A stretch of 44,290 nucleotides of DNA from positions 425,564-469,853 of the forward strand of contig BFEA01000271.1 of NCBI GenBank assembly GCA_003427395.1. Direction: 5' to 3'. Numbering within the stretch: position 1 is the stretch's first letter; each line of letters begins with the position of its first letter. Positions 1-10,049 of the stretch are shown piece after piece. The position numbers and the translations under genes are program-made. Under the pieces are notes generated by a model, which did no database searches, had not been told where the DNA came from, and was given only the letters and a program-made list of their open reading frames with translations. This DNA comes from Chara braunii. Lineage: Eukaryota > Streptophyta > Charophyceae > Charales > Characeae.

Positions 1-189
1 AAAAAAAAAAAAAAAAAAAAAAAGACCGGAGAAGACAAACAGCAGTGGCCACAAGATTTCAGGCTGACGTATGACCGTTAACATTGGAACAATACAGCGA
101 AAACTGGCATGGCCCCTGCACAAGGACGACTCACATCTATCAACAAATGGTCCAAACTAAATTAAGGGAAAAAACGATTTCAAACTTAC
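1..189 (-). other. Start of the intron downstream of the BAG6-like exon
   Basis: Read on the minus strand, the exon ends at 190 and is followed at 189-184 by GTAAGT, a consensus 5' splice donor. The remaining sequence to the window edge is treated as intron. It includes a run of 23 A on the plus strand at 1-23 (T on the gene strand), which could be a homopolymer or the edge of a retroposed sequence cut by the window. No coding potential was recognised here. Confidence 0.5.
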
Positions 190-1035
190 TTTGGAAAGAG
201 AAGCCTTCCACTCCTCAGCATCACCCTCTTGATTGCCTGCCAATCCATTACTCTCACGACTTGAGTCAACTCCAGGTTCCACACTACGGCCAGCTTGACT
301 CCAAGTTCTGCTCCGGTCGACATTGCCTGCTCCTCTTTCCCCAGCATCTGGGACGCTTGGGCCTCCGGCAATGCCACCCAACATTTGAGTGACCATGGGC
401 ATCATCTGAGACATCATGTTAGCAAGGTCTCCAGTCGGGTTTTCAACCGCTGGGCCTCTCCTGCTGCGAGCAGAACCTGCATCAGCACCCCTTCCAGCAC
501 CAGTCAAGATTTGCATCATCATGTCATCAACAACAGGGCTCTGCATCAACTGCCCTACAATGTCACGAAATCCACCTGCATCATCAAGAGTTGCAGTGCT
601 CCCTTCTCTTCCCCTATCCCCTGCAGTAATTGAGCTCATTAACCCACCCAAAGCTGCTCCCAGTCCACTACCCGATCCACTACCTGCAATAGCACCAAGC
701 AGTCCTCCCAGAGGATCACCAGGAGGCCCAGGTTGTTCACCTGTCCTCCCAGCACGTCCTTCACAATCTGTTTGGTGCCTGCCCTGGCCTCTACCATCGT
801 TATCCATCAACTCAGGGCCGTTGCAAGAAGCCAAGTTGTCCTCCCCTGGAGCATCTTCTATGGTCTCTCCACCTGCCAGTTGTAATAGCATCTCCCTTGC
901 GGCGACCTTCACATCATTTGCGTCCGTAGAGTGTGCTCCACCATCAGCACCACCTTCCCTGTTCTCCCTACAAGCACCAGCTTCACTGCCCAAGCGAGCT
1001 GCCCTTGCAGAATGGGATCCAGATCGCCTCCTTGG
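190..1035 (-). CDS. BAG6-like (UBL/proline-rich co-chaperone) protein, downstream exon
   Basis: Seen: an open frame of 282 codons bounded by a polypyrimidine-rich acceptor (TGATCTCTGCAG, AG at 1037-1036) and a GTAAGT donor at 189. It starts with an Arg-rich stretch (PRRRSGSHSARAAR). A Gly-rich block (GGLLGAIAGSGSGSGLGAAL) follows in the middle, then a Met-rich segment with FRDIVGQLMQSPVVDDMMMQ and later MMSQMMPMVTQMLGG, and the exon ends in an Asp/Glu-Trp region. Known: plant BAG6/scythe-like proteins carry, after a basic patch following LGLGLGGL, repeated QxMQSP and M-rich motifs. They act as chaperones or ubiquitin-system adaptors for hydrophobic or mislocalised proteins. Inference: this is the exon after 23447-22848 of the same gene; both are phase 0 and the fusion reads GLSPLPAR-PRRRSG. 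The N-terminal UBL domain is not in the window. Alternative: an unrelated low-complexity protein. Confidence 0.6.
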
Positions 1036-1424
1036 CTGCAGAGATCAATACGATACATAAAATAGTGAAAAAATGTATTAACCCATGTGTGCAGATACAG
1101 ACAGCTTTCCATGAGTTTCAACGCAGAGGACGATTCCCTCAGTCACCCAACAAAACTGAGACAAAAGAGAACTCCGTCCACTTCAATAGCTAGGACACTG
1201 ACACACCCACATATGATAGAAGCAGGTTATGACGAGATGTCAACCCATGTCAAAACGAGTACCCAAGATTGGAATGACCAACACTGCTGCATCCATCCTG
1301 GCATGAAACACCACCTCACTGTTTGCACCCACAAAAAAAAAAAATGGATAGCCAGTAACACCCATTCTTGGATAAACACCACTACATTTTATAACCAAAC
1401 CCGATTACGCCGATGTGTAGGGAA

Positions 1425-1469
<45 letters not shown>

Positions 1470-1485
1470 TCCGCGCGCGCGCGCA
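1425..1485. repeat. Compound microsatellite (TC)n(AC)n(CG)n
   Basis: A TC run to 1450, an AC run 1451-1469, then an alternating CG run about 1472-1484. AC and CG alternation is the classic Z-DNA-prone composition. It lies in the intron, 30 bp before the family-B LTR edge. Confidence 0.9.
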
Positions 1486-1517
1486 TTGCTCAAACAGATG
1501 GGTTATGCCCAGCCTGC

Positions 1518-1545
1518 TGAAACGGTTTTCACCTGTCAGCAGTAG
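1518..1545 (-). mobile_element. Outer end of a family-B LTR, cut off by element A
   Basis: TGAAACGGTTTTCACCTG followed by TCAGCAGTAG is the same sequence that starts the family-B LTR at 21044 (plus) and at 10721 (minus). It is separated from its continuation at 10054 by element A. Removing A and one copy of its GTAG duplication restores a continuous match to 21044-21140. Read on the minus strand this is the terminal part of the LTR, ending in CA. Confidence 0.75.
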
Positions 1546-2482
1546 TGCAAGGAAGATGACAAATAGCGAACTCCAGCAATCAAACAGCATCATACATATG
1601 AGTCCAGATAGTCTTGACCTCGAACCAACAGCAGAATTGCATCACGAGATACACCAAATAAGAACACACCAAGAGATCATAATTGACAATGCTGAAGTAG
1701 TCCCATCATCATCAACGAAGAACCAGAGTTTCCTATTGGCGCTCGGCGCCCAGACTACATGTGGCAGATCCTATCTAGCCTATACTACGAAGCCGAGAGA
1801 TGACACCAACAGCGTTCCCGAAGTACAAGCATATGGCGACCAATGTTGCGTGCTTCAGCACCAGGTATGTCTCGCGCTACACTCACAACCTCCTCTCGCG
1901 CTACACTCACAACCTCGTTCCCCAACTCACAGATGCCACTAGCACCCAAGGACCACCCTGCGCTTCACCCAGCATACGGCAGCGCAGCTCGGCTATGGCT
2001 GCGTGCTCCTTCCCTGCTCGCCCGTGAGAGTGTAGGCGCCAGCCAGCAAATAGCGCAGCAGCAGCGCTTGCGCAGCATGCAGCCAGCACCCGAATGCCAA
2101 ATGAGGAGGCAGGCCCTTCCCTATATCGAAGTGGCCTGCCTGCGTCCAATCCAGGAAGCTTCCAGTACGCCCCAGTAGCCTGAGGCCCAGTCACAAGGAA
2201 GCAGACCTTGGGCCTGAAGTGGTTGCATGTGCCCAACTGCTTTCGGCCTGTGTTTGGCCCGGTACCCGTATCCAGCCCAGGGCCTGCTTCACGTACATTC
2301 ACACAGGCAGCCCAGGGCCTGGGTTCATTCAAATCTCTGGCGCTGCGCAACTGCCTGAATTTCCCTGAGTTGCGTGATGGCCATAAAACCCTGAGGGACT
2401 CGTCGAGCCTGCCTTCACTTAGGGCGGCCGACGGGCTGCAAAAATGGGGCCTTATGGGGCTCTTAGAGGCAGTGGCCTCGCA
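1546..2482 (-). repeat. Element A 3' LTR
   Basis: 937 bp. On the minus strand it starts TGCGAGGCCACTG directly after a polypurine tract and ends CTTCCTTGCA. It matches the 5' LTR at 9424-10049 over most of its length but keeps roughly 300 bp (about 2077-2370) that the 5' LTR lacks. The same LTR type forms the solo LTR around element D. Confidence 0.88.
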
Positions 2483-2495
2483 TTCCCTCCTCCTT
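2483..2495 (-). promoter_or_regulatory. Polypurine tract of element A
   Basis: Minus-strand AAGGAGGAGGGAA ends exactly where the 3' LTR begins. PPTs prime plus-strand DNA synthesis in LTR retrotransposons. Element D has AAGGAGGGAA at the same place. Confidence 0.8.
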
Positions 2496-2519
2496 AGCTT
2501 CAACGGTCCTCTGAGAAGC

Positions 2520-3936
2520 TCAATCTTCGATCATAGGGTGCTTTCCCTTCTGCAGAGATCTCTCATATTGAGTTACAACCTGAGGAGCGGTCTGCATGAG
2601 CTCTTCCCTGGTGAGCCAGCGGTCCTCCTTTGGATCAGTGTGATGTCGGAACCGAACGCGGTACTGCAGCTTCGGTTTTGGAGGACGTCTCCTGCCTCCT
2701 GGTCTTGATACCGGCAGCTCTCTGTGATCCACAATATCATCGATATCCACCTCTCTGTCCATGGTTGGGAGCAGCATTGAGCGACGAGATGAAAATTGGT
2801 CAGTCTCTTTGAAAGGTGCCAGCTTGGAGGCGTGAAAGACAGGGTAAGTACGGAGATGACCAGGAATCCAGATAACAAATGATGGACCATCCGGATCTGT
2901 CCCGACGATGTCCAAGACTTCCCAAGGTCCAAAGTACTGAGGCATGAGTTTGCGGGATATCCCTTGCTCCTGTCCCAGTTCTGAAGACTTAACCCAGACT
3001 TTATCCCCAACCTGAAATGTAGAAGGCCGGCGGTGTCTGTTTTCGGACTCTATCATCGCGGACTGTGCCTTGCATCTGTTCTACCGCCTGCTGCATCTTC
3101 TGTTCATAGCGGTAAGCAAACTCTAATGTACCGGGTGCAGCAGTTGACTGATTCTCAGGAAGAAGGAAAGCCAACGGTAGTCTAGGCTTGAAAGTCAGTA
3201 GCAGACTGTTCGGGCTCACCCCAGTGGCGTTGTGTACCGCATTGTTATACAGACTGGCGATGAGAGCAAGCTTCTCATCCCAGTCCACCTGGTTGGGCTT
3301 GATGTAATGCCTCAACAGGTGTTGCACAGTGCGGTTCAGTTGCTCAGCCTCGCCATTGGCCTCTGGGTGATTCCCAGAAGTCATTTGCAACTGAGTGCCC
3401 TGCTTTGCAGCAGCGGCCTTCCACAACTCGCTGGTAAACCTGACATCCCTGTCACTAACAATGGACTTTGGTAGACCAAAGTCCCTGACCCAGTTCTCTT
3501 TAAACATTCTAATTACATACTCCGTCTTTGCTGTTTCTGGCATGGCTACTAACCTAGCATACTTACTAAATCTATCCATGATGACGAAAATGTGATGCAT
3601 TCCACTCTTGCTGTTGATCAGAGTATCCATGAAATCCATGGACAGACTCTCACCAGGCCGTTCCAGAATCAGAAGGGGCTTTAGAAGCCCAAGAGGAGCC
3701 TGAGTATGTGGCTTGTCCCGTTGACAAACTTGACAAGTCTCTACGTACAGCTGTGCATCTCGCATCATCGTGGGCCACCAGAACCGTTGCAGCAAGTTGG
3801 CTGCAGTCTTCTTATGCCCAAAATGGCCGGTGGCATCATGACACTCGCCTAAAAACAAAAACCGCAAAGACTCGCTATTTGGAACACACAAGCGTTTATT
3901 CCCTGCCTTCTCTAGGAACAGCAAGCCATTGACCAA
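2520..3936 (-). pseudogene. Element A integrase and chromodomain-like C-terminus (frameshifted)
   Basis: Two overlapping frames. 3936-3001 encodes the integrase: an HHCC zinc finger (ECHDATGHFGHKK...CQVCQRD) and the catalytic triad in SMDFMDT, SDRDVRF and HPEANGE. A frameshift near 3040-3060 moves the frame to 3056-2520, which has the GDKVWV core of the integrase C-terminal domain, YPVFHASKL, and a chromodomain-like end (LQYRVRF...EDRWLTREEL). Integrase inserts the cDNA; chromodomains in chromoviruses are thought to steer insertion by reading histone marks. The protein stops with PMIED just before the PPT. Confidence 0.85.
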
Positions 3937-3963
3937 CTCAAACTCGACGGAAGTCTTCTTATC

Positions 3964-4962
3964 CTAAACCTCAAGTCTGCGTATGATCTCAGACATAAGC
4001 TGGTCCTCGCGATAGGCTTCCACCAAAGACTGAGTAACATTGTCCGTCAGATCGAACTCAGTAATCAGCGCACCTGAGAAGTCCGGTCTGCGCGACAAGG
4101 CATCAGCAACCTTGTTGTACTCCCCTTTGAGATACTGAGGGTCAAAGTCATATTGCTCAACGACTTCGATCCAACGCTTGAGAGCGCCAGAGAGTACCGG
4201 TTGAGTTCTCATCCATCTCAGGGTCTGATGATCAGTCCCGAGGATGAAGAACCTCCCAAGGAGATAGTGTCTCCAATGGGTGAGAGCCTTGTACACCGCA
4301 TAGAGTTCCTTCTCATAAGTGGACTTAGCCAACTTCTGAGACAGCATTTTCTTGGACATGTACTCTACTGGCCTCAACTTTGGCCCCTCCTGCTGTGCGA
4401 GCACGACGCCAATGCCATATTGGCTGCAATCCGTGGTGACTATGAACGGCTTGTCACGATCGGGAAGTTTCAAGACTTCATAGTGCATCACCGCATGCTT
4501 CAGATGTCTGAAAGCAGCCTCGCACTCATCTGTCCACTCCCACGGGGTGTCAAGGCGGGTCATATCAATCAAAGGAGCGGCCACTATGCTATAGTTCTTT
4601 ACAAAAGTTATGTAGTAGCCTTTCATCCCTAAGAAAGATCTCATCTCAGTCACAAACCGTGGACGTGGCCAATCACGAATGTTGGCCACCTTCACGTCAT
4701 CGAACTTCAACCCTTCCGCGGAGATCTCATGACCCAAGTAGAAGACACGGGTGCGGCCAAACTCGCACTTCTCACCGTTGATCTTGAAATTGTGCTGTCA
4801 CACCTCGACAGTCTTACTAAAAATAAGTATGTCATCGAGGTAGATGATGACAAACTTATCCAAGTAGTCATGGTATATCCGATTCATAGCGTGTTGAAAG
4901 GTGCCAGGAGCATTGCGAAGGCCAAAAGGCATCACCACAAACTCGTACAGACCGTACCTGGT
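3964..4962 (-). pseudogene. Element A reverse transcriptase C-terminal part and RNase H
   Basis: Continues the pol frame after an in-frame TAG at about 4962-4960 (after QHETAF). Motifs in order: [13 protein letters not shown], the catalytic YLDD at 4842-4831, a second stop (TGA) soon after at about 4800, FYLGHEIS, FLGMKGYY, then RNase H with TTDCSQYGIG, STYEKELYAV and KVADALSRR. The two stops break RT on both sides of the YLDD. A stop at about 3964 separates it from integrase. Confidence 0.85.
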
Positions 4963-6282
4963 CTAAAAAGCGGTTTCGTGTTGATCCTTGGGCCAGATTG
5001 CAATCTGATGGTACCCGGACTTCAGATCTATCTTGCTGAAGTACCGGCACCCTTGCACTCTATCTAGCATATCGTCGATGCGCGGTAGGGGCTCTCTGTT
5101 CTTTACAATGATTGCATTGAGGCCCCTATAGTCAATGCACATCCTAAGAGTACCCTCCTCCTTCTTAGGCACGAATAGAACTGGGGACCCATAATGAGAG
5201 ACACTCGGCCGGATCCAGCCCTTCTCTACGAGTTCCTTGAGTTGGCGGCGAAGCTCATCAAGCTCGCCTAGAGACATCCGATAGATCCTACCCTTCGGGA
5301 TACTAGATCCTGGGATAATCTCTATCGCGTGGACGACCTCCCTCTCAACAACCTCTGTCGGCTCTTCAAATAGATCAGGGTACTTAGCAACTACTCCCTC
5401 TATCTTCGACGGCATTTTCACCAGCTCACCTGCAGCAGAGACATAAACTAAGTACATACCCTCCTCTTGATTTTGCTTATAATAATTGTCGAACGCGGCC
5501 GCACACGTGCACCCGTAGGACTCTATCAGACTACTAGCTTTGAACTCATGTAATCTGGCGGTCCCTCCACCTGGCAAAGTGTGTTTGACCACTTTTCGGT
5601 CCCAGTCAAACTGGGGTTGTGCCACAGAGAGGTAGTACATACCTAACAACATGTCCATGGGGAGTTCATCGCTCACTATGAACAAGACACAATGTCTCAA
5701 GTCCCCTCCCGTGTACGGGAAACAACACTCTACATCCTGGAGGTAGTCATTAACTACCATGCGCTGTTTGTTGGCACAGGTCAACTCCACAGGTCGACTC
5801 AGGCACTGCACTCGCCCCTGTAAGCGCAGTCTCTCAACGCACGCACGACTAATAAAGTTCCGCGTTGAGCAAGTGTCATAATAGGCCCCGGCCTTGCGGC
5901 CGCCAATAACAACCTCGCTCACGAACATCTCACCCTTAGGGGCTTTGACTAAGGCAGTCCAAGAAGCTAGCGGGTCTAATCTAGACCACTCCACCTCTAG
6001 CTCCTCCAAGTACTCGAACACATTCATCGAACAGAGGCTCGATGGGTCTGAATGTGTTTGCGGGACGACATTGGAGTCAGTAGCTTGGGCCATCTCTCGA
6101 GATGGTGAGGGTGTCTCCACCACCTCGACCCTAGCAGGAACAGGTACAATTCCTACTGGCCCGACGTGTTTCCCGGAGCACTGCCTGAAGTACTGGCTAT
6201 GTTGCTGCCAACGGGATGAGAGGACCCCAGCACTTGCCCCATTGTAGGCCGGATCTTTTCTATCACCTTCTTGTTGCGGCAC
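4963..6282 (-). pseudogene. Element A pol N-terminus: aspartic protease and RT fingers
   Basis: 439-residue open frame lying -1 relative to gag. The protease region reads YYDTCSTRNFIS, where the D-T-G catalytic loop has Cys in place of Gly. It continues with LPMDMLLGMYYL (the second conserved protease segment) and a linker. RT starts with [43 protein letters not shown] and [11 protein letters not shown]. The true pol entry is by frameshift from gag near 6174, so no separate start codon is expected. It ends at a TAG inside the RT fingers/palm. Confidence 0.85.
6133..6174 (-). promoter_or_regulatory. Predicted -1 ribosomal frameshift signal, gag/pol junction of element A
   Basis: Minus-strand slippery heptamer G GGA AAC (6174-6168) with GGA and AAC as gag codons. 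Slipping back one base gives GGG AAA CAC, exactly the pol frame. The gag stop TAG lies 15 nt downstream. After a 10-nt spacer comes an 8-bp stem AGTAGGAA (6157-6150)/TTCCTGCT (6140-6133) with a 9-nt loop. Element D has the same layout with compensatory changes. Confidence 0.75.
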
Positions 6283-8136
6283 TTGAATTGGCTATGGCAA
6301 TATTGGCCACAACGAATACAGGCCTGCCGAGAGTAACGGTCTCTCCACACGTCCTCTGTGAGACCCGCTTTCTCCCATGGAGTAGCATTGGGGTCAACTT
6401 GACTCCTAGACCGGGAACCTCCGCGGCGTCTACCGGACGCCTTACCTTTTTGTGCTACGGCAGCAACCACTCCACCCTCTGAAGCGTCTAAGCTGCCTGC
6501 CTCTGAACCTACTCCCTCCTGGAGGTTGCCGTCCAACTCGATGGTTGAACCATCGTTGTCGACAAACATTAAGCGACCCTTCGCCTTCCAGTTGGGAGGC
6601 AGTGTCTTCTTTCTCCCCTCCGTAGACGGTGCCTGTCCATGCCCTATCTTTGCCTTCCAGGTCTAGGGCCACCTTGCTAAACGAAGGAAAGTTGTGCATA
6701 TTGATGTTGGCCTCTTTTGCCAACTGGTTCCTGAGAGGCTGAGAAAAACATCTCAGGTACAAAGTCAACAGGACCTGGGGATCATAGCGTACCCCAGGGA
6801 CACAGATCAAACGCTCAACAGCATTGGTGGCTTCCCTTACTGACTTAAACTGCCGCATGTGCAGTGTCAGGATCGCGTCAGTGGCCCTTTGAGCCTCTTG
6901 AGGATCATGCCACCTCTCCTCCACCATCTTTAGGAAGTCCTCCAATTTCTAGGATGCCGCCCAAGCGCGGAAGTCATGACCATATCCCTGAAGTTGCACT
7001 AGACCACTCAACCATCTCGCTGCACTACCCTCGAGGTAGGAGGCAGCCACAAGCACTTCTTCGTGCGGCAAGGTGAGTTTGCACCTGATGTAGACCGACA
7101 CTGCCCTCAACCATGTGTCGAGGTCCTCACCTCTCTTGTCCCCTGTAAAAGGTTTGGGAGCGGCGATGGCCGTCTTCGGAACCCACGGTGTCTGTCCCGG
7201 TCCCTGCATCATTCCAGGTTGTGGACCCGGTGAAACAGGTTGCTGTGCTAGCTGCTGGGGCTGTGTGCCCTGAGGCTGCACTGGCTGCGAGACAGCAGGC
7301 TGCGTGGTGACTGCAACCTGTGACGGAGTAAACACTGTCTGTACAGGAACCTGTAAACTACTCCCTGCTGTTACCCCTCCTGACAGCGGCATGCCTAGGG
7401 AAACGATAGCAATCGTTGACGGGGCTACATATGGGGATGCCCCAATCACCGATGGGACAGAGAAGGGAGGATATGGCACGGGCCAGGCACCAGGCCCGGC
7501 TGGTCATGGTGTTGACTGAGCACGGCCTGACAAAACGGCCAAACTCTGTTGAATGTCCTGAAGGATGGTAGTTTGGTGCTCCCGCATCTCTATAACGCCT
7601 AGCAGGGCCTTCCTAACTACCCTCACATCATCATCCATATGTGTCAGGTCTATCATTTCTAACTCCTCTATGTCTGCCTCTCTTCGCTGCATCCTGGCTC
7701 TTCTCCTGATCATCTTTTCTTTTTCCGCTTCTATCTCCCCTAATGCCCGTTGTAGCTGTGCCTCCTGCAGGGCTGCCTGCTGGATGGCGACATCCTCTGG
7801 AGTCAACACCGCTGCCTATCTTGCCATTAAGCCAGTGGACTGCCTCACAGTCTGCGCAACCGTTGACCCGACGGCACCTGAACTACTGGCTTGGGAAGTC
7901 TGCGCCACAAAAGTGGACATGGTTGTAGAAGCCATGGCTGTTGTAGCACCGGCCTCACTAATTAAAGTCAGGCTGGCCTCGGCTGCTCTAGCCCTCCTCT
8001 GTGCCTGCTGTCTCTCCCTCTGCTGGCGGAACAGATGTCTATCACCCTCCGGTCCTAAGGACACGTGGGCTACCGGGCCCCTAGCTGATCGCAAAGTCCT
8101 GCGGTCGTCCTCTCCGATGTTCTCCTCGTCGCTCAT
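6153..8136 (-). pseudogene. Element A gag (three in-frame stops, one frameshift)
   Basis: Starts at ATG 8136 (MSDEENIGEDDRR), the same start context as element D. The frame runs with stops TAG near 7817, TGA near 7505 and TAG near 6948, then shifts near 6600. Segments in order: basic/Ala-rich N-terminus; coiled-coil-like Glu/Arg-rich part (7809-7504); Pro/Gln-rich linker; capsid-like retrotransposon gag core (PKPFTGDKRGEDLDTWL, YLEGSAARWL, RWHDPQEAQRATDAI); acidic/basic linker; CCHC knuckle CIRCGQYCHSQFKC (about 6320-6279). It ends with GNTSGQ-stop in the frameshift element. Gag forms the particle that packages element RNA. Confidence 0.85.
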
Positions 8137-9403
8137 AGGCTTCAGCGCTGTGCACTGTCTACACTAAAACATTCAAGATGTCTACCACTGCATAGTGCAC
8201 GGACCAACTAATTAATTGGTGGCTACTTCGGAGTAGATATCACTTGAGATCAACACGTAAGTCAGATTCCTACAACTGAAACTATTTTTAGTACGACTAG
8301 TCCACAAACAGAAACATCACGAACAATCAACAATTGAAACTATTTTTAGTATGACCAGTCCACGAACAGAAACATCAGGAACAATCAACAGTTCTAACTA
8401 ATGCTATCTGTCAGATGTCAATGGCAGTCCATCTAACTAGTCAAAACATAAAAATAGAATCACTTGTGTGTATAGGACAGCATGGAATTTTCTCGAACTT
8501 GTCACCTGGAATCAACCCTTCCCTTAATTCCCTAGAGTATCTCTTGACGTCAGCGTCCCTGAGCAATCTGGAGGGCAATGCATGTCTAAAGGTGTCCCCG
8601 ACCCACCCCTGTGCCCCGAGCATCCACTTAGACGGCCAGCCTTGCACGTATATTTATCCTCGGCGTGCTGCGAGCCTTCCAACCATTGACTGATCCAGGG
8701 GCAATTTGGCGTCCGCCCCCAAGTGACTCCAGGAATTATTTTACGCCGCAGCCGGACGACGGTCACAGTCAATGGTTCCCCTTCCCGTGTTTATTTATAG
8801 ACGCCGGGTGCTCGTCTTTCCTGTAAGGCTGGCCTGCCCAGTAGTACCCATCTAGCAGCGCAGGCATGCGTGCTCTACTCCCTGTGGGTTGGCAAGGTGA
8901 CCGTGACCCAGTGCTTCGTCCAGGGCCCTTCAGAAAGCTTCGCCCATCTCCACCCAGATGCTCCACAAGAACATTGCCAAATCTCAAGGTTGAGCGCACT
9001 CGACACCTCACGATGAGAGGACTCTCGAGAAGGAACACACAACCTCACGGCAAGAAGTGTTGGAGAGGGAAGATAAGGTTAAGAGCAACGTACCTCATTT
9101 AGCTGCCCCCAACCACAGAGATAATCTCACCAGATGACCAAATGGCGATTGCGATGACCAGTCACTGCATCGGCACAACCAGCATTACACCTCAGCATCA
9201 ATCGCACATTAGATAGTTCTCATCACACTGTCCAGGCCACATTCACCTCACGTAGCCTTCCTGGCATTCCCCTCACCTCCTGGGTCGCGCCACACTCGTC
9301 TCCACCCTCCTCACTACACACCACTTACGGCCAAACTCGCCCAGCAGACCGCATGTGTGTACCGCATAAGGCAGAAGACAAGCGCCAGATGAGCACAATT
9401 GAA
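8137..9403 (-). other. Element A leader between PBS and gag
   Basis: About 1.27 kb with no long recognised coding region. It is related in part to the leader of element D (around 27020-27190), for example the stretches around the AGAGTCCTCTCG motif. It contains a 58-bp tandem repeat (8273-8388). Confidence 0.6.
8273..8388. repeat. 58-bp tandem duplication in the element A leader
   Basis: Two imperfect units starting CAACTGAAACTATTTTTAG (8273) and CAATTGAAACTATTTTTAG (8331), 58 bp apart, followed by the first few bases of a third. Confidence 0.85.
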
Positions 9404-9420
9404 CCACAGCTCCGATACCA
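9404..9420 (-). promoter_or_regulatory. Primer binding site of element A
   Basis: Minus-strand TGGTATCGGAGCTGTGG begins 3 nt after the 5' LTR end. It resembles the complement of the 3' end of initiator tRNA-Met (TGGTATCAGAGCT...), with G for A at position 8. It would prime minus-strand DNA synthesis. Confidence 0.8.
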
Positions 9421-9423
9421 AAT

Positions 9424-10049
9424 TGCAAGGAAGATAATAGCGAACTCCAGCAATCAAACAGCATCATACATACGAGTCCATATAGTCTTGACCTCGAACC
9501 AACAGCAGAATTGCATCACGAGATACACCAAATAAGAACACACCAAGAGTTCATAATTGACAATGCTGAAGTAGTCCCATCATCATCAACGAAGTACCAG
9601 AGTTGATATCCTATTGGCGCTCGGCGCCCAGACTACAAGTGGCAGATCCTATCTAGCCTATACCACGAAGCCGAAAGATGACATCAACAGCGTTCCCGAA
9701 GTACGAGCATATGGCGACCAATGTCGCACGCTTCAGCACCAGGTATGTCTCGCGCTACACTCAGCAACCTCGTTCCCCAACTCACAGATGCCACTAGCAC
9801 CCAAGGACCACCCTGCGCTTCACCCAGCATACAGCAGCGCAGCTTGGCTATGGCTGCGTGCTCCTTCCCTGCTCGCCCGTGAGAGCGTAGGCGCTAGCCA
9901 GCAAATAGCACAGCAGCAGCGCTTGCGCAGCATTGCGTGATGGCAATAAAAGGGCCTTGAGGGCCTCATCGAGCCTGCCTTCACTTAGGGCGGCCGACGG
10001 GCTGCAAAAATGGGGGCCTTATGGGGCTCTTAGAGGCGGTGGCCTCGCA
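9424..10049 (-). repeat. Element A 5' LTR
   Basis: 626 bp, minus-strand ends TGCGAGGCCACCG ... CTTCCTTGCA. Compared with the 3' LTR it lacks about 300 bp: the sequence jumps from CGCTTGCGCAGCAT straight to TGCGTGATGG. The LTR would hold the promoter and polyadenylation signal, but I could not place a convincing TATA box. Confidence 0.87.

Larger units (their letters stand above)
1546..10049 (-). mobile_element. Element A: full-length chromovirus-like Ty3/gypsy retrotransposon
   Basis: Complete structure on the minus strand: 5' LTR 10049-9424, tRNA-Met type PBS, leader, gag, protease, RT, RNase H, integrase with chromodomain-like tail, PPT, 3' LTR 2482-1546. LTR ends are TG...CA and a 4-bp target duplication GTAG flanks it (1542-1545 and 10050-10053). 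Gag carries three in-frame stops and a frameshift, and pol has two stops and frameshifts, so it cannot move by itself. Element D (25668-40329) is a relative with a different LTR interior. Confidence 0.9.

Noticed and set aside
416-1060. Long plus-strand open frame opposite the BAG6-like exon
   Set aside because: It is Pro/Ser/Ala-rich antisense shadow of the minus exon, has no splice signals or motifs, and the minus frame has matching splice sites and family motifs.
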